This document shows, in pieces, positions 7,853-15,816 of a DNA stretch of 34,570 bases; within the stretch, counting starts at the first letter, position 1, and each line of letters opens with the position of its first letter. Source of the stretch: an uncultured Pseudanabaenaceae cyanobacterium (GTDB taxonomy: Bacteria; Cyanobacteriota; Cyanobacteriia; PCC-9006; JAAUQQ01); NCBI GenBank assembly GCA_938017515.1, contig CALIJJ010000243.1, positions 1 through 34,570 on the forward strand, written 5' to 3'. The position numbers and the translations under genes were made by a program. A model generated the notes under the pieces. The model was not told where the DNA came from. It worked only from the letters and a program-made list of their open reading frames with translations, and did no database searches.

Positions 7853-8069
7853 ACAAAAAACGTGTCAAGAAACATCAAGTGATGAAAAGGATCTTGAAGC
7901 CAGACTTGGCTCCCGTTTGAGTTTGCTAGGGTGGGATCAAGCAAATTGCTCGTCCATCCGGACGTCAGCCATGAGTCCAGAAAACAGACATTCTCACTCG
8001 ATGGTCCTTTAGCAGAATGCGTCTGGAAGCGTTGATGTTCGGTTCTGCATTTTCATGGAGGAAGCTCAT
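7853..8069 (+). promoter_or_regulatory. Long leader of lrtA with potential stem-loops
   Basis: 217 bp separate the divergent lipB and lrtA starts. Two potential hairpins are seen: CGTCC-ATCC-GGACG at 7951-7964, and a larger one in which CAGACATTCT (7985-7994) can pair with AGAATGCGTCTG (8014-8025) around a 19-nt loop. A GGAGGA ribosome binding site follows at 8057-8062. lrtA in other cyanobacteria is known as a light-repressed transcript with a long untranslated leader, so a post-transcriptional control element is plausible but is inferred. Confidence 0.45.
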
Positions 8070-8759
8070 ATGAAGCTTGTTATCCAGGGTAAAAACATTG
8101 AAATTACCGATTCAATTCGACACTACGTCAATCAGAAGATTGAAAAAGCGGTCAGTCACTACCAAAACCTAACCATGGAGGTGGATGTACATCTGTCTGT
8201 CGCTCGAAACCCCCGGATATCAACGCAGCAGCAAATTGCAGAGGTTACGATCTACGTCAACGGTGCCGTCATTCGAGCTGAGGAGCGCAGTGAAGCGCTC
8301 TACGCCAGCATCGATATGGTTGCGGACAAGATCGCCCGTCGTCTGCGCAAGTACAAAGAGAAGCGCTTTAAGAAGCGGGACCACGCCTCGGTGAAGGCGG
8401 TACCAGCGGAGCAGCTGGAAAGTAACGGTAGCCTGACTCCCGATGGTGTTGAGGAAATCCTGACGAAGGGAGAAGCGGCTCTACCCCAGGACGTGGTGCG
8501 GATGAAATACTTCCCGATGCCGCCGATGGATGTGGAGCAGGCGCTAGTGCAGCTTCAGCTTGTGGGCCATGACTTTTACATGTTCCATAATTCGGAAACG
8601 AATGAAATCAACGTGATTTACAAGCGCAATCATGGTGGTTATGGTGTGCTCCAACCGCGCCCTGTCACGAACATGAAGATGCCCAATTCTGCCCATGACA
8701 ACCATGCCAATGGCAGTGGAAATGTAAGCAATATTCATGTGCCTGCAGCGCAAGTTTAG
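8070..8759 (+). CDS. lrtA: Long-form ribosome hibernation promoting factor (LrtA/HPF)
   Basis: The 229-residue product has an N-terminal RaiA/HPF domain ([20 protein letters not shown], then [11 protein letters not shown]) to about residue 105, a linker, and the C-terminal long-HPF dimerisation domain ([28 protein letters not shown]). Long-form HPF binds the 30S decoding region and joins ribosomes into inactive 100S dimers in darkness or stasis. In cyanobacteria the gene is light-repressed. The ATG at 8070 was chosen because GGAGGA precedes it by about 8 bases; the in-frame ATG at 8055 overlaps that site and would add EEAH. It is followed by a hairpin shared with the converging nadE. Confidence 0.95.
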   Translation: MKLVIQGKNIEITDSIRHYVNQKIEKAVSHYQNLTMEVDVHLSVARNPRISTQQQIAEVTIYVNGAVIRAEERSEALYASIDMVADKIARRLRKYKEKRFKKRDHASVKAVPAEQLESNGSLTPDGVEEILTKGEAALPQDVVRMKYFPMPPMDVEQALVQLQLVGHDFYMFHNSETNEINVIYKRNHGGYGVLQPRPVTNMKMPNSAHDNHANGSGNVSNIHVPAAQV

Positions 8760-8827
8760 TGAGAGCAATGCCTTTTCGCTAGGTGATTGATTCAGATCGT
8801 TCTAGTTGATGGTTCGTTGCCAAAATG

Positions 8828-8861
8828 ATTGCGGGGATGCGATTTTTCGTATCCCCGCAAT
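8828..8861. terminator. Hairpin between lrtA and nadE, probably a bidirectional terminator
   Basis: ATTGCGGGGATGCG (8828-8841) pairs with CGTATCCCCGCAAT (8848-8861) around a T-rich loop, 14 bp with one G-U/A-C position. It lies between the converging ends of lrtA and nadE. Only short T runs flank it on either strand, so termination strength is uncertain. Confidence 0.65.
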
Positions 8862-8883
8862 GCGTTTATGGAAGGTTTTTGAG

Positions 8884-10632
8884 TTAGGAATACCAGCGTT
8901 TTGCGATCGGCATACGCCAGCCGGTTCCAAAGGCGCGATCGGTGACTTTGATGCCTGGAGCAGCCTGTTTCCGCTTAAACTCGGAGCGATTAATGAGGCT
9001 GAGTACCCGCTTCACTGTGTCGCAGTCAAAGCCTGCCGTGATCACGTCTTGGGCTGCCTGATGTTGGCAGATTAATCGATCGAGGATGTCATCGAGGATC
9101 TCGTAGGGGGGCAATGAATCCTGGTCTACTTGTCCTGGTTTGAGTTCGGCGCTAGGGGGTTTGGTGATGATGTTAGTCGGAATGATCTCTGGAGCAGCAA
9201 CGGATAATTGCAGGATGTCTGGACTGGGTTGGGTATTGAGCCAGCGGCAGAGTTCAAAAACTTTGGTTTTGGGGACGTCGGCGATCGCCGCCAATCCTCC
9301 ATTCATGTCGCCATAGAGGGTGCAATAGCCCACGGCCATTTCGGATTTGTTGCCCGTTGTAATGAGCAAGTGGCCAAATTTGTTGGCCACGGCCATGAGT
9401 AATGTGCCACGAATACGGGACTGGAGATTTTCTTCGGCAACGCCAAACTCAGTGCCTTCAAACAAAGGCTTGAGAGATTGATCGAAGGCCGTCATGGCCG
9501 GTTGGATGGGGATGGTTTCGATGGGGATACCGATGGTGTGAGCTAGGGCTTTGGCGTCGGTGATGGAGTGGTTGGAACTGTAGGGGGAGGGCATGAGAAT
9601 GCCCAGAACGTTCTTGGGACCGAGGGCTGCTGCTGCGATCGCCGCCACCAAGGCTGAGTCAATCCCTCCGCTCAAGCCTAAAACCGCAGTGGAAAAGCCA
9701 CATTTGCTTGCGTAGTCCCGCACGCCCAATACCAGAGCCTGCCAAAGTTCCTCGGATTCGCATTGGGGCAAAGGAGCTAAGGAAGCTGTTTTGGTATGGG
9801 GGGTATCTAGGGCTGTTGCCTCTGAATCAACTGTCTTTAGCTCTAACGTTGTGGTGACGAGTGCGGTTTCAAAGCTCGGGGCACGACAGATGACGCTGCC
9901 CTGACGATCGACCCCAAAACTTCCCCCGTCAAATACCAAATCGTCGTTTCCCCCGACCTGATTGACGTAGAGAATCGGTTGCTTGTAACGCTGGGCAAGG
10001 TGCTGAAGCATTGTTTCCCGCAGCCTTTGCTTGTCTAGACTGTAGGGAGAGGCTGACAGATTGACGATGACATCAACCTCCTGCTGAGCCAAGTCTGCAA
10101 TGGGATTTGCGGCATAGCTACGTTTGCCCCAAAATTCCTCATCATTCCAGAGGTCTTCGCAGATGGTGACGCCGATTTTGATGCTGCTTCCTGATGCGTC
10201 GGCAACCGAAAATGTGTGCTGCTCCCCCGGACCAGGCTCGAAATAGCGGTGCTCATCAAAAACGTCGTAGGTGGGCAATAGGCGCTTGTGGAATACCTGT
10301 TGGATTTTCCCCCCATGGAGGAGGGCACTACTGTTGAAGAGGGATTTCCCGCCGACTTGAGGCGATCGCCCATTTTCGCTCACCGTGCCAACGAGAACCC
10401 ATAGCTCTGGCGGCAGTTCTTGGGAAAGCTGCTGAAGCATTCCATCCATGGCTGCAATAAAACTAGGTTGCAGCAGCAAGTCTCGAGGTGGATAGCCACA
10501 GAGGGAAAGCTCCGGTGTCAGCAGTACCTGAGCCCCTTGCGTTTGGGCCTCAGCTGCCGCTGCTAATATCTGTTGGGCGTTCTGCTCCAGGGCTCCGACG
10601 GTGGGATTGAGTTGAGCGAGGGTAAATTTCAT
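8884..10632 (-). CDS. nadE: Glutamine-hydrolysing NAD+ synthase
   Basis: The 582-residue enzyme makes NAD from nicotinate adenine dinucleotide, ATP and glutamine. Residues 1 to about 270 form a nitrilase-type glutaminase: KFTLAQLNPTVGALE, LLTPELSLCGYPPRDLL (catalytic Glu), HKRLLPTYDVFDE (Lys) and GVTICEDLWND (Cys). The C-terminal half is the synthetase, with the pyrophosphate-binding motif GLSGGIDSALVAAIAA and TTGNKSEMAVGYCTLYGDM. The ATG at 10632 starts at the conserved MKFTLAQLNP; the open frame continues upstream, but that extension would run into nrtR. It is the last gene of the pncB-nadD-nrtR-nadE cluster, 43 bp after nrtR. Confidence 0.96.
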   Translation of the reverse strand: MKFTLAQLNPTVGALEQNAQQILAAAAEAQTQGAQVLLTPELSLCGYPPRDLLLQPSFIAAMDGMLQQLSQELPPELWVLVGTVSENGRSPQVGGKSLFNSSALLHGGKIQQVFHKRLLPTYDVFDEHRYFEPGPGEQHTFSVADASGSSIKIGVTICEDLWNDEEFWGKRSYAANPIADLAQQEVDVIVNLSASPYSLDKQRLRETMLQHLAQRYKQPILYVNQVGGNDDLVFDGGSFGVDRQGSVICRAPSFETALVTTTLELKTVDSEATALDTPHTKTASLAPLPQCESEELWQALVLGVRDYASKCGFSTAVLGLSGGIDSALVAAIAAAALGPKNVLGILMPSPYSSNHSITDAKALAHTIGIPIETIPIQPAMTAFDQSLKPLFEGTEFGVAEENLQSRIRGTLLMAVANKFGHLLITTGNKSEMAVGYCTLYGDMNGGLAAIADVPKTKVFELCRWLNTQPSPDILQLSVAAPEIIPTNIITKPPSAELKPGQVDQDSLPPYEILDDILDRLICQHQAAQDVITAGFDCDTVKRVLSLINRSEFKRKQAAPGIKVTDRAFGTGWRMPIAKRWYS

Positions 10633-10675
10633 GTTACTCGTCGTGCGATGGCATTGAGTCGTGCGTAGGTTCTGC

Positions 10676-11566
10676 CTAGATAAAGACCAGGGGCTTATCT
10701 TTGAGTGGGGCAAATGCTTCTGCATCGAAGCGGTAGAGGCTAGCGGGTCGGCCTGCGCCTCGGGAGACCTTCACGCCGGTATCGGACAAAAATCCTAGCT
10801 TGAGCAGCTTGGTGCGGAAGTTAGAGTAGTCGGCAAAATTCTCCCCTAATACCGTGGTGTAGAGCTGATACAACTCATTGAGCGTGAATAATTCCGGTAA
10901 GACCTCGAAGGCAATGGGACTATATTCCAGCTTGTTGCGTAGGCGACGATAGCCGTACTGCAAAATTTGATTATGGTCGAAGGCGAGTTCCGGTACTTGC
11001 TCTAGGGGATACCAGGCAATACCGCTCACGCCATCGGCAATCAGTTCTGCGGCTTCGTATCCCACGAGGGCAAAGTAGCTGACGGAGAGGTAGCGAACCC
11101 CGAAGCTGGTTTGCGCTTCGCGTGGATCTCGCTGGGGACCACCAAAGCTGTAGAGCTGCTCTAGGTAAAGGTTGTTGGCGCGAATCTTCTCTGCTAGCAC
11201 GCGATAGGCTCCCTGTTCCAGAGACTCCCCCTGGCGGACCAGTGTGCCGGGTAGGCTCCATTGATCCTGGAAGGGGGCGACATCTCGCAAGACCAGCAGG
11301 ACCAAGAGGCGATTTTGAGCGAGGTCCACTGAAAAGATGACATTGTCCACGCCGACTTTGAAGTCTGCGAGGGGCGGGGTTGGGGCTGGCGATCGCGATG
11401 AATCTGTTGTGTCAGCATTATGTTTCGCCATACGCCTTGACCCCTTTGGCTCAATGCTGGGTTCAGCGATGGACTCAGTGATTGGCTCGATACCACTGTC
11501 CGATTCAGCCTTGTTTTCTGAAGGATGAATCTCTGGCGCATTGCTCTCGGGGCAGGGCACTTTCAT
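10676..11566 (-). CDS. nrtR: NrtR-type Nudix-related transcriptional regulator of NAD metabolism
   Basis: The 296-residue product has a low-complexity N-terminus (about 65 residues with repeated IEP/SIAEP), a Nudix-fold domain from about 68 to 200 and a C-terminal winged-helix domain (ELFTLNELYQLYTTVLGENF, FRTKLLKLGFL, GRPASLYRF). This is the NrtR architecture, in which ADP-ribose binding to the Nudix domain releases DNA. The Nudix box at about 107-129 is degenerate: the expected REUxEE is RVLAEK and the following glycine is missing, so catalysis is unlikely. The ATG at 11566 overlaps the nadD stop as ATGA, indicating translational coupling; a start at 11434 is also possible. Its place among pncB, nadD and nadE fits local autoregulation. 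Confidence 0.85.
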   Translation of the reverse strand: MKVPCPESNAPEIHPSENKAESDSGIEPITESIAEPSIEPKGSRRMAKHNADTTDSSRSPAPTPPLADFKVGVDNVIFSVDLAQNRLLVLLVLRDVAPFQDQWSLPGTLVRQGESLEQGAYRVLAEKIRANNLYLEQLYSFGGPQRDPREAQTSFGVRYLSVSYFALVGYEAAELIADGVSGIAWYPLEQVPELAFDHNQILQYGYRRLRNKLEYSPIAFEVLPELFTLNELYQLYTTVLGENFADYSNFRTKLLKLGFLSDTGVKVSRGAGRPASLYRFDAEAFAPLKDKPLVFI

Positions 11567-12276
11567 CGCGTTGTTTCGAGGAGTGCGTCCGGGCATGGGT
11601 AGAGATTCTCCCGTTGAATGTAGGCGTGTACGGCGGGGGATACCACAGGGCTTTGTTGTTGGCGCTGGTGGCGTTGACGATAGTCCGTAGAGGAAATATT
11701 GGGACCTTGAAAAGCGGCGATGGTGACGCGGGTGCGATCGCGCAACCAGTTTACGGCAGATGCTTCCAGTTGATATCCCGGTCTTGGCACCACCAGAACA
11801 TCAACCTGGGCAAGCAAGCTCCCAGCGGCGTACCACCGGGGCACCTGGGACACGAGATCCGCACCAATCACGAGGGTGAAGTGGGCGTGGGGCCATTGTT
11901 GTTGGGCGCTCTGGAGCGTGATGAGTGAGCGGGGATTGCTCAATTCAGGGTGCACTGCCAGGGTTCTTTGGGGGTTGCCCATGGCGTTGCCAATGATATT
12001 GCCCATGGCATTACCCATGGCATTACCCATAGCATTGCCCATAACGTTAAGTGATGTGGTTTGCCCCCGCCCCAATGATTGCTCAACGGTCTGAACGGCA
12101 AGCTCCAACATGGCTGTCCGTTGTTCTAAGGAGGCACCATGTTGCTTAAAGGGATTATCGGACGCCCATACGGCAACGTGATCATAGCGTTGGGCTAGGC
12201 CAGCTAAGATGGCTTGGTGACCCTGGGTTGGTGGATCGGCACTCGTACCAAACAGTGCAATTTTCAATGGAGTCAT
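11563..12276 (-). CDS. nadD: Nicotinate-nucleotide adenylyltransferase with an internal MGNA repeat
   Basis: The 237-residue protein converts nicotinate mononucleotide and ATP to nicotinate adenine dinucleotide. It shows the nucleotidyltransferase signature GTSADPPTQGHQ near residue 10, VWASDNPFKQH, FTLVIGADLVSQVPRW, and a C-terminal ISSTDYR followed by VVSPAVHAYIQRENLY. The ATG at 12276 begins MTPLKIALFG. Between about residues 79 and 101 there is a run of MGNA-type tetrapeptides, encoded by six 12-bp units, in a loop after the TSLNV strand; ordinary NadD lacks this. The frame is intact through it. The gene follows pncB by 124 bp and overlaps nrtR by 4 bp. Confidence 0.9.
   Translation of the reverse strand: MTPLKIALFGTSADPPTQGHQAILAGLAQRYDHVAVWASDNPFKQHGASLEQRTAMLELAVQTVEQSLGRGQTTSLNVMGNAMGNAMGNAMGNIIGNAMGNPQRTLAVHPELSNPRSLITLQSAQQQWPHAHFTLVIGADLVSQVPRWYAAGSLLAQVDVLVVPRPGYQLEASAVNWLRDRTRVTIAAFQGPNISSTDYRQRHQRQQQSPVVSPAVHAYIQRENLYPCPDALLETTR
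11975..12046. repeat. 12-bp in-frame tandem repeat, 6 copies, inside nadD
   Basis: Six contiguous units of the type TTGCCCATGGCA begin at 11975, 11987, 11999, 12011, 12023 and 12035. On the coding strand each gives one Met-Gly-Asn-Ala tetrapeptide, with variants NI and IGN. It is the longest array by copy number in the window and is the kind of sequence prone to copy-number change. Confidence 0.95.
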
Positions 12277-12400
12277 CTTGAAGTTATTTGGGGTAAGAGA
12301 GTCTTTCACAAAGATGTGTACACATCTTTTGGTGCTATGCTTTCGTCGTTTTTAGGGCTGTTGCTGCTGTTGATGTTTGCTGTTAATCAATCGCCAATGC

Positions 12401-13768
12401 TTAGGCGGCTTGCAGCGCGGTTCGCCGCGTTTGCTGGGTTAGATTTTCCAGGGCCTCTGAAATGGTCATGGGGGCGGCGGCAGCGCTATGAATATTACGT
12501 AGGGGAGCAGGCAAGCAAGCGACGGAATGGGCTGTGCGCTGGGCAATGGTTTCCAATGACTCAATCCTGCTGCTGCGCTGACCCTGGTTCATGACTTGCT
12601 GTAACAACGGTTCTCTGCTGGGATGTCCAGCGTTGTCTTCTGAAGCTAACCCAAGATAATCCTGAACGATGACTCCCTGGTGGAACTGGCGGAAAATTTG
12701 CTTTTTCCCGGGGTAGCTCATCTTCCCGGCCGCCTCTTTCATCACCGGAATTCCGTCGATATCAACCAGTTTGTAGACACCGTTGACGGGGGCTCCTGTG
12801 ACGAGCTTGGTGCCGAGGCCGTAGCCATCAATGGGGGCATGCTGTTGGCGCAGGTGAGCAATGGCGTATTCATCCAGATCACCACTGGCAAAAATCTGTG
12901 TGTCGGGGAGGTGCGATCGCACAATTTTGGAGAGTTCTACCAAATCTCCCGAGTCCAATCGCACAGCTGGAATGGGGTGCCCTTGGGCCTGGGCTTGGCT
13001 GAGGCGCTCCGCTGCGGCCACTGCATCGTAGGTGTCAATCAACAGGGGCGCACCGGGGAAATAGCGATGGAAGGCTTGGAATGCCTCGTCTTCATCCCCT
13101 TCCAAGGCTGCCAATGCCATGACGAGGGCATGGGCCATGGTGCCGCTGGGATTGTGTCCTAGCTTGAGGGCGGCCAGGACGTTGGACGTTGCGTTGAGTC
13201 CTCCGGCTAGGGCGGCCCGGGCTGCCCACAGCGCCCCCTGGGGGCTGAAGGCCCGGCGGGTACCAAACTCCAAGAGTTGGGCCTCCGGACCGGCCACGTC
13301 TCGTAATCGAGCAGCCCGAGTGGCAATCAGGGTTTGGTAATTGATGGTGTTGAGTAGGTAGGTCTCGACCAGTTGTGCCTGCCACAGGGGGGCTTCCACG
13401 CGTAGTAAGGGTTCGTTGGCAAAGACGGCGGTTCCTTCGGGGACAGCCCAGATATCCCCAGTAAATCTTGTGGCTTCTAGGCGCAGCCAAAAGCTGTCGG
13501 GAGCGTTGTGAAATAGGCCCGTCTGGCGCAGCATGTCGAGCTGTTCGGGACTGAAGCTGAGGCTTTCGAGGTAGGCGATCGCCTGCTCTAAACCGGCGGC
13601 AATCAAATACCCGTAGTGCTTGGGCAAGCGGCGGGTAAACAGCTCAAAACTGGCGCGACGGTCCGCTACTCCCTCTCCGGTGTAGCAGGCACCCATGGTC
13701 AGTTGATATAAATCCGTCAGCAGTCCTAGCTCTTCGGGCTGGACCATGAGATGAGAATTCTTTTGCAT
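12401..13768 (-). CDS. pncB: Nicotinate phosphoribosyltransferase
   Basis: The 455-residue enzyme joins nicotinate to phosphoribosyl diphosphate, the entry step of the Preiss-Handler pathway. Family features are GLLTDLYQLTMGACY at the N-terminus, FELFTRRLPKHYGYLIAAGL, LEFGTRRAFSPQGALWAARAAL, GTMAHALVMAL, PLLIDTYDA and VRLDSGDL followed by IFASGDLDEYAI and YGLGTKLVTG. The ATG at 13768 was chosen because GAGGTGG lies just upstream; an in-frame GTG at 13774 overlaps that site. It is the first gene of the NAD cluster. The upstream region carries large inverted repeats that could hold the promoter and operator. Confidence 0.95.
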   Translation of the reverse strand: MQKNSHLMVQPEELGLLTDLYQLTMGACYTGEGVADRRASFELFTRRLPKHYGYLIAAGLEQAIAYLESLSFSPEQLDMLRQTGLFHNAPDSFWLRLEATRFTGDIWAVPEGTAVFANEPLLRVEAPLWQAQLVETYLLNTINYQTLIATRAARLRDVAGPEAQLLEFGTRRAFSPQGALWAARAALAGGLNATSNVLAALKLGHNPSGTMAHALVMALAALEGDEDEAFQAFHRYFPGAPLLIDTYDAVAAAERLSQAQAQGHPIPAVRLDSGDLVELSKIVRSHLPDTQIFASGDLDEYAIAHLRQQHAPIDGYGLGTKLVTGAPVNGVYKLVDIDGIPVMKEAAGKMSYPGKKQIFRQFHQGVIVQDYLGLASEDNAGHPSREPLLQQVMNQGQRSSRIESLETIAQRTAHSVACLPAPLRNIHSAAAAPMTISEALENLTQQTRRTALQAA

Positions 13769-13775
13769 GACCACC

Positions 13776-13913
13776 TCGAGTGAAAGCTCGAATAAAAGCT
13801 TGTTCTAATTATGTTGAAAATTACCAAAAATGGCAAGTCAACATTTTGGCTGATTTTCAACCTCCGATGCTGCAGCCAGTCAATGGCTTGTGCTGGAGCC
13901 GGTTGGCCAACCG
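13776..13913. promoter_or_regulatory. Cluster of inverted repeats upstream of pncB
   Basis: Three dyads lie in the 254 bp between pncB and the divergent hydrolase gene. TCGAG/CTCGA (13776-13791, 6-nt spacer) overlaps the pncB ribosome binding site. GTTGAAAAT (13813-13821) pairs exactly with ATTTTCAAC (13853-13861), with a nested CCAAAAATG/CATTTTGG pair between them. CGGTTGGCCAACCG (13900-13913) is a perfect 14-bp palindrome. They are candidate operators for NrtR or leader structures. No known NrtR consensus was matched. Confidence 0.5.
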
Positions 13914-14022
13914 ACCACCCCGTAATACCCTCTCCAAAAAGCGAGCTATTGTGGAGCTAGGGAACAGCTTTGGCAACGCTTGAGCTGCGTCGTGAGTGTC
14001 ACAGGTCTAACATCGCAGGTCT

Positions 14023-15816
14023 ATGGTTGGTTTGACGTTGGCTAAGCGAATCGCGCCATGGATGCGCTGGAAAAGTAGAGCCACAAGTGCGCTCTTCGGT
14101 GGGTTGTTGGGCGGATTTGGGGTCTTGGCTGCATCGCCAGCGGCGGCTGCAGAACGGGTCATTGTTTCCCTCGGGATTTTGAGTGACAGTATCAAAATTT
14201 CCTCCCTAGAGAAGTACGCGAAAACCGGTGAAGCGGCCCCGGACCTCTATGATTTTTTGCGCTTTGTGCCGCCGGAGCAGCGTGAAGCGGTGCAGTCGGC
14301 CCTGACGGTGCGGGCTGAACTGGGAGCGATCCCCATTGCTCAGTTTCTCTATTCCCCCCAAGGGGAAATTCTTCTGGAACGTCTGGGCCAGGTGATTGAA
14401 TCGGAGGCGCGTCAATCTGGGTTTTATGCCATTCGAGCTGCACTGATTTTGGCCGCTGCTGATCAAGAGAATGGTCTGACCCTGCTCAATGTTCTAAAGA
14501 AGTATCCGACCTCCGGAATTCGTATTAGCTTGGGGCGCAGCCTCGAAATCTCCCGTGAATTGGGTGGCCTCGTCGAAGAAAGCCAGCGTGCGACCCGGAC
14601 CCTTGAGCGAGCAGCCAAGCTCCAGGCAGAGTCGGAACCCCAAATTGACTGGAATCTCCAGCCTGATCTGCGGCGTTCTGGTCTCTACACCTGGAATGTG
14701 CGCTCCCTAGAGCTGAATGATCCGACGCGTTCACGCCGTTTTCCTGTGGATTTATATCTGCCCCAATATTCCCTGAAGGATTTGGGGGCTCGGGAGCCGG
14801 ATGAGGTGGAGTTAGAGCCGGATGCCTCGAATTCTGATGTCTCGAATTCTGATGCCTCGAATTCTGATGTTTCTAATGCGGCGTTATCAGGGGCGAACCC
14901 AAGCTTGGAGCCGCAGAGTGAGTCGCGCTCCCCTGTTCGATTTCCCCTGATTGTTCTTTCCCATGGTCTCGGTTCCGATCGCACTGCCTTTGTTTACCTC
15001 GCAGAGCACTTGGTCTCCCATGGTTTTGCCGTTGCTGTGCCCGAACACCCCGGCAGTAGTGCAGCTCAGTTTGATGCACTGATTCGTGGGCGGGCGGCAG
15101 AAGTGTCTGAACCCCAGGAGTTTCTCGATCGCCCTCTCGATATCACCTATTTGCTGGATGCCCTCGCTGACAATGATGCTCTATCTCCAGCGCTGGATCT
15201 CGATAATGTTGGGGTGATTGGTCAATCCTTCGGGGGCTATACAGCCCTGGCCCTGGGCGGAGCCCAGCTCAATCTGGAGCAGCTCCAGAAGGACTGTGCC
15301 AAACTCGGTCGCTCCTGGAATGTGTCCCTCGCCCTGCAATGTCGTGCTCTGGTGGTGGCTGATGGGTCTGAGCAATTGCGTGATGAGCGAGTTAAGGCTG
15401 TTATGGCGCTTAATCCATTGACTGGCAGTGTTTTTGGTGAGGCAGGTTTATCCAAGCTCGATGTACCAGCCTTTGTTTGGGCGAGCGATTCCGATACCGT
15501 TGCACCAGCATTGTTGGAGCAGATACGCCCATTTCGGGGGATTCAGGGGAGCGATCGCTATTTTGCTCTACTGGTCGGGGGAACCCATTTCTCCTTCGTG
15601 GAAGAAGGCGAAATTCCACTGCCGGTGCAAATTGCTGGTCCTGATCTGCTGGTTGCTCGCCGCTACGCCAAGGCAACCAGTTTGGCATTTTTCAATACTT
15701 ACTTGAATGACTCATTGGTGAGTGCTGATTATCTGAGTAGTCGTTATGCTCAGTCTATTCGCCAGGGGCGCTTGGGTCTGAGCCTGCTACGTACCCTCCC
15801 CGAAAAGCTACGGTAG
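14023..15816 (+). CDS. Exported alpha/beta hydrolase with N-terminal DUF1400 domain
   Basis: The 597-residue protein has a signal segment (TSALFGGLLGGFGVLAAS, ending near AAAAERV), then a DUF1400 domain of helices (about 45-190: ERVIVSLGILSDSIKISSLEKYA, DLYDFLRFVPPEQREAVQSAL), then an alpha/beta hydrolase domain. The hydrolase shows the oxyanion region VLSHGLGSDRTAF, the nucleophile elbow GQSFGGYTA, ASDSDTVAP for the acid and GGTHFSF for the histidine. The substrate is unknown; relatives resemble platelet-activating-factor acetylhydrolase and dienelactone hydrolase. A 15-bp repeat encodes (D-A/V-SNS)n near residue 267, between the two domains. An alternative ATG at 14062 would shorten the signal peptide. 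Confidence 0.85.
   Translation: MVGLTLAKRIAPWMRWKSRATSALFGGLLGGFGVLAASPAAAAERVIVSLGILSDSIKISSLEKYAKTGEAAPDLYDFLRFVPPEQREAVQSALTVRAELGAIPIAQFLYSPQGEILLERLGQVIESEARQSGFYAIRAALILAAADQENGLTLLNVLKKYPTSGIRISLGRSLEISRELGGLVEESQRATRTLERAAKLQAESEPQIDWNLQPDLRRSGLYTWNVRSLELNDPTRSRRFPVDLYLPQYSLKDLGAREPDEVELEPDASNSDVSNSDASNSDVSNAALSGANPSLEPQSESRSPVRFPLIVLSHGLGSDRTAFVYLAEHLVSHGFAVAVPEHPGSSAAQFDALIRGRAAEVSEPQEFLDRPLDITYLLDALADNDALSPALDLDNVGVIGQSFGGYTALALGGAQLNLEQLQKDCAKLGRSWNVSLALQCRALVVADGSEQLRDERVKAVMALNPLTGSVFGEAGLSKLDVPAFVWASDSDTVAPALLEQIRPFRGIQGSDRYFALLVGGTHFSFVEEGEIPLPVQIAGPDLLVARRYAKATSLAFFNTYLNDSLVSADYLSSRYAQSIRQGRLGLSLLRTLPEKLR
14821..14880. repeat. 15-bp in-frame tandem repeat, 4 copies, in the DUF1400 hydrolase linker
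   Basis: GATGCCTCGAATTCT (14821), GATGTCTCGAATTCT (14836), GATGCCTCGAATTCT (14851) and GATGTTTCTAATGCG (14866) encode DASNS-DVSNS-DASNS-DVSNA. Units 1 and 3 are identical and unit 2 differs by one base, suggesting a recent or homogenised expansion. Confidence 0.95.

Noticed and set aside
8806..9075. 89-codon open frame at the lrtA-nadE junction
   Set aside because: It contains the terminator hairpin and runs antisense through the nadE C-terminus.
11975..12046. Frameshift or assembly error in nadD
   Set aside because: The repeats are 12 bp, the frame is continuous, and conserved motifs on both sides are intact.
12680..13162. 160-codon plus-strand open frame inside pncB
   Set aside because: Antisense shadow of a well-conserved enzyme gene with no own motif or start signal.
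13780..13983. 67-codon open frame between pncB and the hydrolase gene
   Set aside because: It coincides with the large inverted repeats and palindrome and has no protein-like composition.
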